Positions 11,266-22,080 of a stretch of DNA of 64,000 nt are shown here, in pieces; the stretch's first letter is position 1; every line of letters begins with the position of its first letter. The stretch spans positions 87,183,285 through 87,247,284 of the forward strand of contig OV884056.1 in the NCBI GenBank assembly GCA_930367215.1. The letters run 5' to 3'. The notes beneath the pieces were generated by a model. That model did not search any database, was not told the DNA's origin, and saw only the letters and a list, made by a program, of their open reading frames with translations. Made by a program: the position numbers and the translations under genes. This DNA is from Pollenia angustigena (taxonomy: Eukaryota; Arthropoda; Insecta; Diptera; Polleniidae).

Positions 11266-11300
11266 AGCAACAGCAACAGCAACAGCAACAACAGTAATAA
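11266..11300. repeat. CAG/CAA microsatellite
   Basis: AGCAACAGCAACAGCAACAG repeat followed by AAT units. CAA-rich simple sequence continues irregularly to about 11450. Confidence 0.85.
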
Positions 11301-13234
11301 TAATTACAATAAAAGCAACAACATGAAAAAGCGTAAAAGGCATAATAATAGTACAAAGTGGAAAACAACAAAGACACTGTCTAAAAAACTTAAAACAACA
11401 AGTAGGTAACAACAACAAAAACAATTCAACAGTTACAACATATTGTTGTTGTATGGTAGCACAAACACAACTATGCACTTACAAACATGGAAACACACAT
11501 TTCAAGTTAGTTCAGATGCATATACAAAACGTATTAGAGTTTCTAAGAATGTATGTATGTATGTGTTTTCCGTTTGTGTGTTTGTATTTTAATATGAGCT
11601 AAAAACATACTCTCAAATATTGTATTTCAAAGATAATTTTTAAGCTTTAACTATAAACCGAATACAAATGAACAGACATACAGACAGTTAACTCACCTAC
11701 ATAAGTATCTCCTACTAACAACTGAACATTAACCAGCAAAATAAAGAGCAAAGAAAAAATATACTTTAATCATTTTGTGAAAGAGCAAGAAATGGATACT
11801 TTATGCTCAGGGCCTTACGAAAATCTACTCAAATCATTGCGAATAGAGCAAAACTGGACTTAACACTCTGCACACATGTCTTTGCATGTCTTTTTTTTTC
11901 TTCTTTTTAACATTTACGAGAAGGGGACCAACAAGTGTCATGCAAGTGGTGTTAATGAATGTTTTTTGTCTTTTGATTTTTTTTTTGTTTGTTTACAATT
12001 TACCGCATTTTGGTTTCATTTAAGATTTTGAAATAAGAGTTGCCAGATCAATTTCAAACATGTATTTAAGTTACTGACAAAATATTGAATAAAAAGGTGC
12101 AGTTGTTCTTTACGCGCAGACAACGCAAATGATAAAAAGTTTTCTTATTTAATTTTAACATTTTAAGAAATACTTCTAGTACATTTTAGGAAAAATGGTG
12201 CTTAAGTTTCCCTCTTAGAAAAAAATATAGATTTTTACTCGTACCAGAGATGGAATGTTGAATACCGCTGTTAGAAATTTAAATATGACAATATTAATTA
12301 AAAACACCCTACAGCATTATAAAAAACATCCATGCGAGCTTTTCAGAATTTATACAGGATATGTCCATCCGTCTAGCCGGCTGGTCGGATAATTGTTAAG
12401 ATCAGAGTCTATTAAAAATGGTAATATAAAAATTTTATTGATTATCATAACTGTCGTACTGTGGGCCATACTTTGAGAATGCGGGCAAAATCATTTTTTA
12501 TGGCTACCGCTTTTAAAGATATGTAAATAATTTGAAACAACATACAAGTGAATCTCGAGAGCCAAAAAAATTCAGCTCTTTTCCAACTATATCACAGCGA
12601 ACAGGGTGATCCAAAATGGACTTTCTCAGTATTTTGCTAAAATTTAAAATTTCTTCGTAAATTTAAATTTTTAAATGACTATAACTACTTTGTTTTAAGA
12701 GATTTGACAGCAAACTTATTTATTTTAGAATTTCTGATAGATACCTGACAGAAGTCTAATGAAAAAGACACGGAAAATTCTGATGTTTTAATAAAATAAA
12801 ATTCTAATCTAATAATCGCACAGATTACTGTAAGAAGTTTTTTATTTTATTGCAAAATAAAAGTTATAATTACAAATGTATCCACATATGTACATACATA
12901 CATACTCACTATTTTATTTAGCCTTTTTCAAACAATAAAATAAATTAAAAATCTTTTCAACTTAATGAGAATTATTACTATTTCCACAAATAAAAAAACA
13001 CACACACACACATACTGGAATTAATATTAGTAAGAGAAATTTAAAAACAATGTTCAGCTATTCTCCAGCTTGGAGGCAAACGGCTTTAATTAGAGATTTT
13101 CATCGGATTAGATTGGGGCAATTTGTTTAGCTTCGTTCCATGTAAATTTTGATGATGCTTGTTGGCTTATCGTGGATGTGCACTAGCTTTTCTTTAGGCA
13201 TCCTCGTTGGCAGGAGCTTTGTAACTCGGAAAAG
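11301..13234. other. No gene seen; simple repeats
   Basis: AT-rich DNA with CAACAACAAA runs (to about 11450), GTATGTATGTATG near 11550, poly(T) near 11890 and 11970, and an (AC)7 tract at 12998-13013. I found no coding block, element terminus or RNA gene that I can defend. Confidence 0.5.
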
Positions 13235-13300
13235 TCTGCGATCTGAATTTTCGCCTTAAGATGTCCTGATGGATTGTTACCTGCCTTGTAGTGCTAAGCA
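13235..13300 (-). repeat. RTE-like LINE scrap, inverted relative to 13640-13853
   Basis: GAATTTTCGCCTTAAGATG and CTGCCTTG match the reverse complement of 13786-13826 with few differences. Two pieces of one LINE thus lie in opposite orientations about 500 bp apart. Confidence 0.7.
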
Positions 13301-13639
13301 GGGCTGTGAAGTCGAAGTAACCACAATTACTAACGACTCCGGATCCAAAATTTAAAAAATTTTTCTAATATTTTCAAAAATAAAAATTCTTTGAAATTAG
13401 CGAGGCAATATTTGAAATATAGATTTGAAATTTTCACAGTATAATTCTCTGGCTATAATTTATCCATTCAAAAGGTACTGCATTATAAAAACGAGTTTAA
13501 AGTCAAATAAGGAAACGGGTTAATTTTTTAAAAATTTAATAAAATTGGGAAATGCTCTTGTGAATTTTATGGAAACTTAATAACTTCACCAAATATCGTT
13601 TCGATAGGGCAAGCCAAGAATTTTTAAGACCTGAAGTAA

Positions 13640-13853
13640 GCCTACCCTCATTTATGGATGTATAGCCGGCGGTCTGAATAAACACGCCACGAACAGGCTC
13701 CAAACATTCGCCAACCGTTGTCTACGTCGTTTAATTCGATGCTTTTGGTCAAAAACAGTCAGCAACTCAGAGCTTCTGCAAGGCAGATACCAATCCACCA
13801 GGTCATCTTAAGGCGAAAATTCGGATGGATTAACCACTTTGCCGACGACGACG
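13640..13853 (+). pseudogene. RTE-like LINE C-terminal fragment, target of Transib B
   Basis: Plus-strand translation gives NRLQTFANRCLRRLIRCFW, TVSNSELL and, after a frame change, RRKFGWINHFADDDE. It corresponds to the post-RT region that also appears at 540-690 in the first LINE fragment. Transib B inserted exactly at the CGACG that ends this fragment. Confidence 0.7.
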
Positions 13854-15429
13854 AACACTGGGGATTTCGCGGAAAAAAGTCAAATTGTCAACATAGTCTT
13901 CATGCAATATGCAGTGATATGTTGCAATTTTAGACTAAATGGTACAATCAAATCAAAAGAATTACTCCGATCTGACTGCCAGTTTTTTTTTTTATATCCG
14001 TCTCAAACTCAGAACTTGTGTGTTTTACCGAACTTAATTAAAACCTAAGAATTTAAATGCGAATATTTTTTTACTATGCGAGCTAACGTTTTTCTTTTTT
14101 TTTCTATTTAAAGTAGTATATTTCAGTATACTAAAATTTAAAAAAAAATCTGCAGAGACTTAAGTTTTTTTTTTTTTTTTGTGTATTTTTATGAACATAT
14201 AACAAAAATCCCATTTTTCTCCAAACATTTGGACCTGCAATTTGATCTTTACTTTTCTTTAGTTTGAAATCACTACTAATACATTGTCTTATATCTGTTT
14301 TAACATTATTAATCAATTTCAAGTGCCACCAGGTGCCACCTCTCAATTTGTTGCATTACACAGTACAACATTTTTCAGCTGATTGATTCGGGACTCAATT
14401 CTGATAAGGCTCTTTTGTTTAACATAACTCGAGAACCACTAGTCGGATTTTGCTGAAAAAAATTTAGAAAAATCAAGAATTACAATTACTTTCATCTGTT
14501 TACATAACATTTTGCTACATAAGCAACAGTTTCGCAGTTATAAATAAATGTATAAAGAAAAAAAATATTTTTTGCCCAAAAAATTTAAATTTTTTATTTT
14601 TAATTCATAAAAAATCCAAAACAGTAAAAAAAAGTTTCAAGTTGTATTACTTTCACGTGAAGTCGCATGACCTATGAAATAAATGAGACATAAATCATGA
14701 AAATCGATGAACGCGTTTCGCTTTTATAAACAATTAATTGAAGGTATGCATTTCAAAAATTTGCTCGAGATATGCACAAAATTCTTTGCAAAAACATATA
14801 TGACTTTTTTATGATTCTTAGAATTCAAAAAAAAAAAAAAAGTAATAAACAAAAGGTTATTTGATTTTTATGATTGCGGTAGCAAAGTAATAAGCGGTAA
14901 TAAATGTGCGTGGACAATTGAAAGGAAAAAAGGAAAGTGCACTTTCTTAATTATTTGGGGTTTTCCGTTGGCTACCTGTATGATTTTTTTTTACAGAAAT
15001 TCCACCCACATCTATTAGTGCTCATGTTTTGGAACGTACCTGTCAGTAAAATATTGAAAAATACGTAGTATTTATAGGTGTTCGTTTATCGATTTTTGTC
15101 ATTCAACAAGTGCTGACGAACGCGAAAAGCACAACCGATTTTTCTCCGTTTTTTTTTTTAATTATAACTGAAACTAAGGACCAAGAGTTTTACGGCAATG
15201 GAAAGTTTTTCTATTTCTCATGGGGTTTTATGCTCGAAGCTTCTGGAATTTGACAAAGACAGAACAAAATTAAAACAGTTTTTGCAACAATTTTGCACGT
15301 TGGCTTAAACGATACTAGAGCATGTGAAATTTTGGATACAATATATAAAAACTTAATTTGTGATGAAATCATTAAATTTTTTGACAAATATATTTTTTTC
15401 CTCACCTCCATACAAAAATCCCCAGTGTG
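13854..15429 (+). mobile_element. Transib (RAG1-related) transposon, copy B, internally deleted
   Basis: The 1576-bp element has AACACTGGGGATTTCGCGG at the left and CACACTGGGGATTTTTG, inverted, at the right. It is flanked by CGACG at 13849-13853 and 15430-15434. Its left 1.4 kb matches 5743-4340 of copy A in opposite orientation, including the transposase leader and the VGLNDTRACEILDTIYK coding piece. It then jumps directly to the 3' terminus, losing the GRPR, catalytic and C-terminal regions. Both ends survive, so it could in principle be mobilised in trans by an intact relative; that is inference. Confidence 0.85.
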
Positions 15430-15474
15430 CGACGCCCAAAGTTTCCTAGTCTTGGCTCTACTGTAGAATTTTAG

Positions 15475-15705
15475 GGGGGGGGGGGGGGTGCTTTAATACC
15501 ATGGTAGATAAGGCCATGATGACCATGCATAACAATCTTCTGAAAAAATATGGCTTTATCTCTCATTTGCGAAAAAAAATATGACTATATATACCTCTCA
15601 ATGATTGGGCAATAAGGCCATTATGGCTTTATTTTCCATTCAATTGAGCAATAGTGCCATCATGGCCTTATCTACCATGGTTTTAAGGCACCCCCCCCCC
15701 CCCCC
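15475..15705. mobile_element. MITE with poly-G/poly-C termini (231 bp)
   Basis: Flanked by an exact 9-bp direct repeat GAATTTTAG (15466-15474 and 15706-15714). Termini are G14 on the left and C15 on the right, followed by near-perfect inverted repeats containing ACCATGGTAGATAAGGCCAT. A 9-bp duplication with G-starting ends is compatible with Mutator-like elements, while 8 of the 9 bases could also be read as a hAT-type duplication. The homopolymer ends are odd. There is no coding capacity. Confidence 0.8.
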
Positions 15706-15714
15706 GAATTTTAG

Positions 15715-16411
15715 CGGATAAATAGCAGTTTTTATACATCGCCTTTTTTATTTTTCTACTGGTACCGCTTTGCCAGTTTCCAACTTTAAACTGCTTAGAA
15801 CTATTAAAAAAAAACAATGATAAAAGTTTGTTTATTGAATGCAATAAGAAATTTTGTTTTCTTGATCACTACTTGATGATTGAAATTTCGCAGCCCTGCT
15901 TCTTCTCACCTGTATTTAGTTGAAAAATTTAATCTTAAGATCTCTATCTCTCTCTCTAGTTGACTAATATTTTGTTTACTTGTATCTGCATTTTTGACTT
16001 GTTTAAAAACAAAATATGTTTTTCTTAGGATTATGCAAAGATGTTTTTGTATTGCTCTTGCTATTGTTGTGATTTTTATTTTTGTCCAGTTTCCTATTTG
16101 GTAAGATGATCTCATTTTAACCCATTTTATTTAGACACAATACAAGTTTCTATTATTTCTGTTAAGTCTTCTTTTTTCTTTGTTTTTTTTTTTTTTTAAC
16201 AAAAGAAGTTTGTTTTATTAACAAATTTGTCTACACCCTTATGAAGAATTTACATGGTAGAAGTACTGGTCTCTCTTTATACCATTGTAACCACTAAAGA
16301 GATACAGTGGGATCGAAGGTGAAAATATGGTATATGGTATGCGTGTGATAAAGGTTATAAAAAGGTTAATAATTTTAACTTCTTACTATTTAATATTAAT
16401 TGTAACTGATA
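15715..16411. other. No gene seen
   Basis: AT-rich. A 69-codon minus-strand frame (16115-15906) has a Lys/Glu-rich end but no recognisable domain. A poly(T) run lies near 16188-16198. Confidence 0.4.
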
Positions 16412-17028
16412 TACATAGAAAAAAAAAATTTAGGTCAACAAACTTTTTATTTGATTAAATTAAAAAATTATCAAAATTGCGCCTTGCGAAATAGCACTCA
16501 ATTAAACATATTTAATAATGAAATAATAAAAAATATTTGAATCAGAGTAAAGATAGTATTTTTCCAACTCTTGTACATATTTCAATAGCTTTGATATAGT
16601 TGCAAATAAGACTTAAGTATTTGTAATTCTCATTCGCTTTACATTTTTATTTGTTTCCTGATGATCTGGCCTTATCAGCCAGCGAAATGCGAATAGGAAC
16701 GGGCTTATCCCCCAACAATAAATTTTAGTGTATATTTTAAAGAATAAAAATTGGGAATTTAGAACATCATAATTAATGACTAAATAAATAAAGATTCGAT
16801 AAACGTTTTGTTTGATTTATTCAAAATTTCCAACAATTTATTTTAACAAATCACGTAAACATTAATCACGTAAACATTTTATCAAGAATAACAATTGGGA
16901 ATTAGGCACGACAAACAAAATCTTGTAAACATTTTGTTGAAAAAATCATTTTGTGCAGCAACATTTTTTTAATTGACTCAATAAACTTGTTCGTATTCAA
17001 ATATGAAAATATTTGTTTTCCGTGTACA
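16412..17028. mobile_element. Possible AT-rich MITE
   Basis: The left end TACATAGAAAAAAAAAATTT and right end TTTGTTTTCCGTGTACATA form imperfect inverted termini beside TA. The interior has AACAAA/TTTGTT motifs and a 15-bp tandem duplication (ATCACGTAAACATTA) near 16851. The layout recalls the better-supported element at 47252-48259, but the match is weak. Confidence 0.4.
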
Positions 17029-17209
17029 TAAATGAAATTTTGGAAAAAGTATGGCAAAATTAAGCAATGGATCAAGAACTGTCGAAATTATTTTAAACTT
17101 TTGAAAATCTGTTTATATTTCCACTTTTTTATTTTATTTTACTAGGAAAAAAGGAAGAAAGAAAAAATTATATCAGGGGAAATTTAATTAAATGGGTTCA
17201 CACTATTAA

Positions 17210-17402
17210 GGGGACTGTACACGGTCGAAGTGCTTGACGTCACGGCGATATTACTCGTGTACGTTTGCTGGGCGTAATATTCGCCGTCATATCAAAATTT
17301 TTGATTTCCCATCCAGCATCGTCGGTGTCACACATACAATCACATTTTCACTTATACTACCAAAGAGCTTGATGAGAAATGCTTGACCGTGTACAGACCC
17401 CT
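17210..17402. mobile_element. TTAA-flanked MITE (193 bp)
   Basis: Termini GGGGACTGTACACGGTC and, inverted, AGGGGTCTGTACACGGTC are bounded by TTAA at 17206-17209 and 17403-17406. TTAA duplications occur in piggyBac and Kolobok elements. Related sequence (AGCACTTTGATCGTGTATAG) lies at 17490-17511, and CACCGACGATG-containing interior sequence recurs near 55985. Confidence 0.75.
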
Positions 17403-17517
17403 TTAAAGTTTTCTTTAAAAAATTCTGATTGGTGAGAGGGGAGACCCCGACAATGTTAGATGGAAAATCAATTTACATGAGCTTGACAGCAAGCACTTTG
17501 ATCGTGTATAGACCCTT

Positions 17518-18963
17518 CCATGATACAAATACACAAGGTAGTTCCACTCTCTCTTTTAATCGCCATATTAACGTTCTGACGTTTATTGGAATTATGAGAA
17601 TTTGTGCTACCATATTTCATTTATTAATCCCATTTTTATTGTTGCTTTATATAAAATAAATTAAATTAAATTTATGTACATAGAAACATATTTCATAAAT
17701 ATCCAAATATTTTGCCATTAAATAAAGCGACAACAACCCGAGGTTATTCGGCAAATATCGCCAAAGCTGTAAGTAAGATAACCAGCATAATGGGGCACCT
17801 TAAGAAGATGTTTGTAATGTTATACGCAGCAACAGTTGGATCATTACTGCCTTTGAGAATTAAAGAATCATAAAGCGGACCGAAAACAATTTAATGCTAT
17901 CCCTTATTTCTTTATTGATATTAATACACCAAATTCAATGGTAGCGAAGAACTATAATTTAAAACTTCATCTGTTGGTGTGAGTGTGTAAAAGATTTAAA
18001 TCTGTATGGTTTCACGATTCGCTATTATTAAGTACATCGAATCGGCTATAAACGTAACATTGGATACGGGCGCAAATTGCCCGGGCAAATATTTAACCCT
18101 TATCAAGTGCAATGCCTACGTTTGTCTACCATTTGATGAGGTGCCTGGTAAAAATTGGAGTAAATGACGGTCATTTGGCGAATGAGCAAGATATACAATG
18201 GGCTTTTGTATCGAGTGTGAGAAATTTTGTATTTGGATTTTTTTTTTAATTTCCTAAACGTTTTTGCTTAATTGACTCCTGTTAATCTAAAGAGGAACCC
18301 ATGCGCCAGCTTTCTAAAAAGTTAGTGCAACGAAGGAATAAGAGTTATTGTGGAGCTACGAAAACACAAGATTGCTAAAATTTATGGAGGAATAAGTATT
18401 TGTTTTTTTTTTTTTTTTTTTTTGATATTATGAATCATGTAAATAAAGAAAAAAATTTAAAATGAATGAATCCCAGTAAAAACTTCGCCTAATTTTTCAA
18501 AATGAATTGGTTCTTTCAGTAGAATTGTAAGTAGTGCTCTTATGTTTTTCTGATTACTCAACACATTATTTTGTAGGCGAAATTTTTACTGGGGTGTGCA
18601 ATGCTTACAGTCTGTGCCAAATAATTATCAGCATCTTTAAGAAGACAAATATATGACCGAGTATACTTTCTTTTTTGTTTAAAATTTATTTTTTCAGTTC
18701 CTAACAAAAGTGCCGTATAAGTTTGGTGGTTAGTGTTAAATGAATAGTTTAACACAATCAAACTTTAATATTAATATGATATTGGTATAAAAATACAAAT
18801 TACACATTTTTACTAATAATTTCCAAAAGGAATTTATTGTTTTTTTTATAAGTGGCAACGCTTTTTTTAGGTTTACAAAAAATAAATTTCAAATAATTCC
18901 GATAAACTTCAAAAAAAATATTGTGAGGGAGAAGTGGAACTACCTTCTGTTTTTGTATCATGG
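17518..18963. mobile_element. Long-TIR element with 6-bp duplication (1446 bp)
   Basis: Termini CCATGATACAAATACACAAG and, inverted, CCATGATACAAAAACAGAAG continue as imperfect inverted repeats for about 95 bp. The exact 6-bp repeat ACCCTT flanks it (17512-17517 and 18964-18969). The core has no intact ORF. A stretch near 17740-17850 can be read as KAVSKITSIMGHLKK, which may be LINE debris. A CCCAG-type MITE (18472-18593) is nested in it. A 6-bp duplication is uncommon among DNA transposons; I cannot name the superfamily. Confidence 0.65.
18472..18593. mobile_element. CCCAGTAAAAAC MITE, short copy (122 bp)
   Basis: Termini CCCAGTAAAAACTTCGCCTA and, inverted, CCCAGTAAAAATTTCGCCTA. The interior CTGATTACTCAACACATTAT is shared, inverted, with 48532-48739. 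The left flank is AT; the right flank is GT, so the duplication is eroded. Confidence 0.75.
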
Positions 18964-19022
18964 ACCCTTCTGTATAACATGAAATTATGGCACAACATTT
19001 GTGTGACTATCGGTCTATAATT

Positions 19023-19406
19023 GAAGCACAGCCGCGAATAACGTTTTAAGTTACAAAATAATAATTTTTCAGGAGAGCAAAAAAACGTTTTTTGACAAGC
19101 AGCATTATTTGTTTTAAAAATTTTTTTTTTCTATTATTTAAAACAGTGATAATAAAAACTTTAATGCAAAAGGCTTTTAAAACATTATTCCGCACTGCAA
19201 AACCATTTCGGTTTCATCATAATGTTAGTAACTTGCAATGTTCTTCCACTGGCTGACACTTTGTACGCCATTTTGAAGGCGTTAAGGTGCATAGTTTTGG
19301 TTGATTTGATGTTTAAACTGTGTTAGAGAGTAAAGTCAACGTTTATCTGCAAAAAAACAGTTTTTGCAAAATGTGGCGTTTACAACGTTTTTCGCGGCTG
19401 TGCTTC
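19023..19406. mobile_element. MITE with GAAGCACAGCCGCGAA termini (384 bp)
   Basis: Left GAAGCACAGCCGCGAATAACG and right TTTTTCGCGGCTGTGCTTC are inverted repeats, each next to AATT (19019-19022 and 19407-19410). AATT may be a 4-bp duplication or part of the palindrome. The CpG-containing ends stand out from the AT-rich core. Confidence 0.7.
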
Positions 19407-19410
19407 AATT

Positions 19411-19844
19411 GACCATTGACATTTTAATTGACACGGATAACAATTATGTCACTTATTTAGGCTAAAAAAGGACCGTTATTAATCTCCCTCTATCGCTCGT
19501 GAAAAAAATTATAATTAACTGAGAAGTAAGCCACTTAGAAAATATATTTATTATGGGCCAAATATCGGAGTTAAGCTTAAATTTTTTTTCAAAGACGCAC
19601 ATCTTGCATTTTATATGTCCATTGAGGCAGTTGACCATGAAAACCACAGATATATGAGTAGGTATTAACTCTTACATTCCACGTACAATGCAATGAAATC
19701 TTTCGAATCGGCTTAATAATATGAAAATGGTACCGTTCTAAATTTTGTATACACCCGAGAAGCTTCATTTTGATAACTTATTGACAGAATTCTCTATTTC
19801 GGATAAGTTATCTTCAAAGCGGACTATTTGTTTAGATCCCTCGG
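19411..19844. other. No gene seen
   Basis: AT-rich spacer with no inverted termini or coding similarity that I recognise. Confidence 0.4.
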
Positions 19845-20640
19845 GCTAGGTTAGGTTCCGTTGGATTAGAAAGGCTGGTGCGAAGTAAACTTCACACCCT
19901 CACTTAGAGACCAATACAGTCCATTGTGACGCCTTAGATAATGAAATTATTCTGTTATGAAAGAATAGGAGAAGTAAAGGGTTAAACAACAGGAAAAAGA
20001 GAAAGTAGTGGAAGATAAAAAAATCGGACAGCACAAGAAAAAACAACCCTACTAAACAGAAGTCTGCCCTACATGAGCCCAGTCTTCAGTTTCATGCAAG
20101 GTCATTCCCATTACGAGTTCCATAAGATTCGCGCAGGAATTCGCTACCTAGCCGCCTTAGCCTGCTGTCTTGTAGCCTGGGACAGTAGCACAAAATGTGC
20201 TCAACTGTCTCCAACTCCTCACACAACCTACACATATCCGAAAAGTCAGATCCCATTCTCCCCACCATTCTACCTATTATACAGTGGCCCGTGATAATAC
20301 CTATCATGGTCCTGACGCAGGCCTTACTCCTGCCCAGCAGAGCATCCGAATTAGACCTACACAGTCGAATTAGGGCACAGCGTGCGCGATACCCGGAAGT
20401 CCGTTCGGCTCCGCCAAACACGATTAGTCCCGCTCAGAACCCATTCCCAAATTCTTCCAAAGAAGAAACCCATTTAAGGCCTGACCGTCTGCAAACTGTC
20501 AGGGTCCTCCGTTTCCGAGCCCAGTCTCGCCAACTTATTAGCTATCTCGCTGCCGGGGATGTTGCAGTGACCCGGTACCCAGCACAGCCTCACCACATAA
20601 TGCCCTAAGATCTACTAGCCTGGATTTTACATAACAGCCC
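19845..20640 (-). pseudogene. R1-like LINE 3' end (RNase H end, zinc knuckle, 3' UTR)
   Basis: Minus strand. Near 20590-20480 the RNase H end reads IPGNEIANKLARLGSETEDP. After frame changes, 20421-20092 encodes IGIITGHCIIGRMVGRMG, CRLCEELETVEHILCYCPRL and SRLRRLGSEF, the classic C-terminal knuckle. The 3' UTR, down to about 19845, contains CTCTAAGTGAGGG and ends in a CCTAACCTAG-like stretch. It is related to the 3' UTR at 46707-46848, so both are members of one or two related LINE lineages. 5' truncated and frameshifted. This island is visibly less AT-rich than its surroundings. Confidence 0.8.
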
Positions 20641-21964
20641 ATCAAGGCCCTATGACCCCCAGGGTCTTAAGAAATATCCATCACTTCACGTAGCATTTAA
20701 AGGAGTAGTCAATACCTCATGCTTGTCTGCGGCTTAAAATAAGCTCATATTTAGCAGACTGCGGCTAACAGAACACCTCTCAGGTATATTTAGTCCCTAG
20801 TTTAAACAGGCCATGGAGTACTTTTTGGAGAAGACACTTAGCAGTTTATGTGGCGGTGTGTGTGTTGAGGACTGTTTTCTGTCAGTAACCTAAGAAACAG
20901 TTCGGGGCATTCTGTATTAATTTATTATTGAAGAAATTCTACTTCACAAGATTTCTTTTTAACCATTCCTTTGTTTGTATTTTATATAAATAACCAACCT
21001 AAATGCTAGTTTATATATTTTATAGCTTTGATCTTTTTTAATCCATCCCACTGTAAATGAGTTTAAATTATGAGACATTTGTAGGTTTTCTATGACCACA
21101 ACACAATTCTTTTCTGCTCTGCTCTATTGTCTTGGACTTTGTTGCCGTTTCAGCATAAAACCATAAAATATTTGCTATTTAGGCCTTCTTTTGTTAACGT
21201 TTACGCTTACAAAATATACAAAAAGAGAAAACTACAAAACAGCAGTAAATAAAATAAAATAAATGTGAGAGCCCAAGATCAGTGTGTAGAATATTGATGG
21301 GTGTGAGTTTGTTTGTTTGATTAAGTTTGTATCGGTGTAAAGGTAGCGTTAATAACGGTACCCTTAAAACTTCGCCGCATTTTGTTAAACAAACACACAA
21401 GCCCAGCGAACTACAAGATACAGGGAATGACACACAGACACATAGTTTTAAGTAAATGTTAAACAGAATGGCAGCGATCGCAGCTGCAAGCTGAGCAGCC
21501 GACCAACTAAAAAGCTTAAAGAATCAATTTTATTTTTCTAGCTTTTTCTGGAGTTTTTTTTCAAGAGCGTGACTTCAAGCAGGTCGTCGTAACAGGTAGA
21601 TAGATCTCTGAGTAGGAATATTCAAGTGAATTGAGGAGTAACTCACTCAGTTTTGTTCTTTAATGGACAGCGATGACAATGCCTTTTCCAAATACAAAGT
21701 ATTTATTTTGTAAAGCGTTGGTAACTTTTGTTTTTGTTAGTTTTGTCTTGTAAAGTTGTAGTTTTATAATGCTTCCGCTAACTGTTTGGATGTGTGATGG
21801 ACTGAATGACAGATTGTCTGTCTGTCTGACTGTTTGTGTGTAAGTTACACAAGTTTTCTTAAGCCTGCTAGCCTGACATTTAGCCAAATGAAACGAATTA
21901 GTAATGTCAATTAAGCGATTTTTTTCATGAAATTGGGAGGCGTAACTTTTTTTTTTAGAAGTTA
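20641..21964. other. No gene seen
   Basis: The first ~250 bases are GC-balanced and may be further LINE debris. The remainder is AT-rich with no defensible ORF. A 79-codon minus frame (21433-21194) starts well but has no recognised domain. Confidence 0.4.
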
Positions 21965-22080
21965 CCAAATGAAATCTGTGGCATTTTGGCAAAACATCTT
22001 AAGTCGAGATAAGATGGCAAAAAAGTTAACAAAAAACTCTATAAAAAAATAATTTTTATTAAAAAATAATATAAACCAAA
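21965..22080. repeat. Half of the TATCTGTGGC MITE family
   Basis: ATCTGTGGCATTTTGGCAAA and TAAGTCGAGATAAGATGGCA match the left half of the MITE at 32233-32491. The opposite terminus is absent. Confidence 0.7.

Noticed and set aside
11257..11478. A 73-codon minus-strand ORF rich in Val/Ile/Ala
   Set aside because: It is the translation of the CAG/CAA microsatellite; no protein evidence.
13302..15900. A CAGGGCTGTGAAGTCGAAGT terminus at 13306 and an inverted TTTCGCAGCCCTG near 15887, suggesting one hAT spanning both
   Set aside because: The flanking 8-mers do not match and the inner sequence of the two ends does not align beyond CAGGGCTG; at best these are two unrelated hAT ends.
15906..16115. 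A 69-codon frame with coiled-coil-like Lys/Glu content
   Set aside because: No homology recognised, and length is expected by chance in this composition.
17725..17880. Translation AVSKITSIMGHLKKMF resembling the post-RT region of R1-type LINEs
   Set aside because: Too short and without diagnostic motifs; mentioned only within the long-TIR element entry.
18001..18170. A short frame containing LDTGANCPG, resembling a retroviral-type aspartic protease motif
   Set aside because: Only the LDTGA pentapeptide fits; there is no flanking protease, RT or LTR context, and stops follow quickly. It is likely chance within the long-TIR element core.
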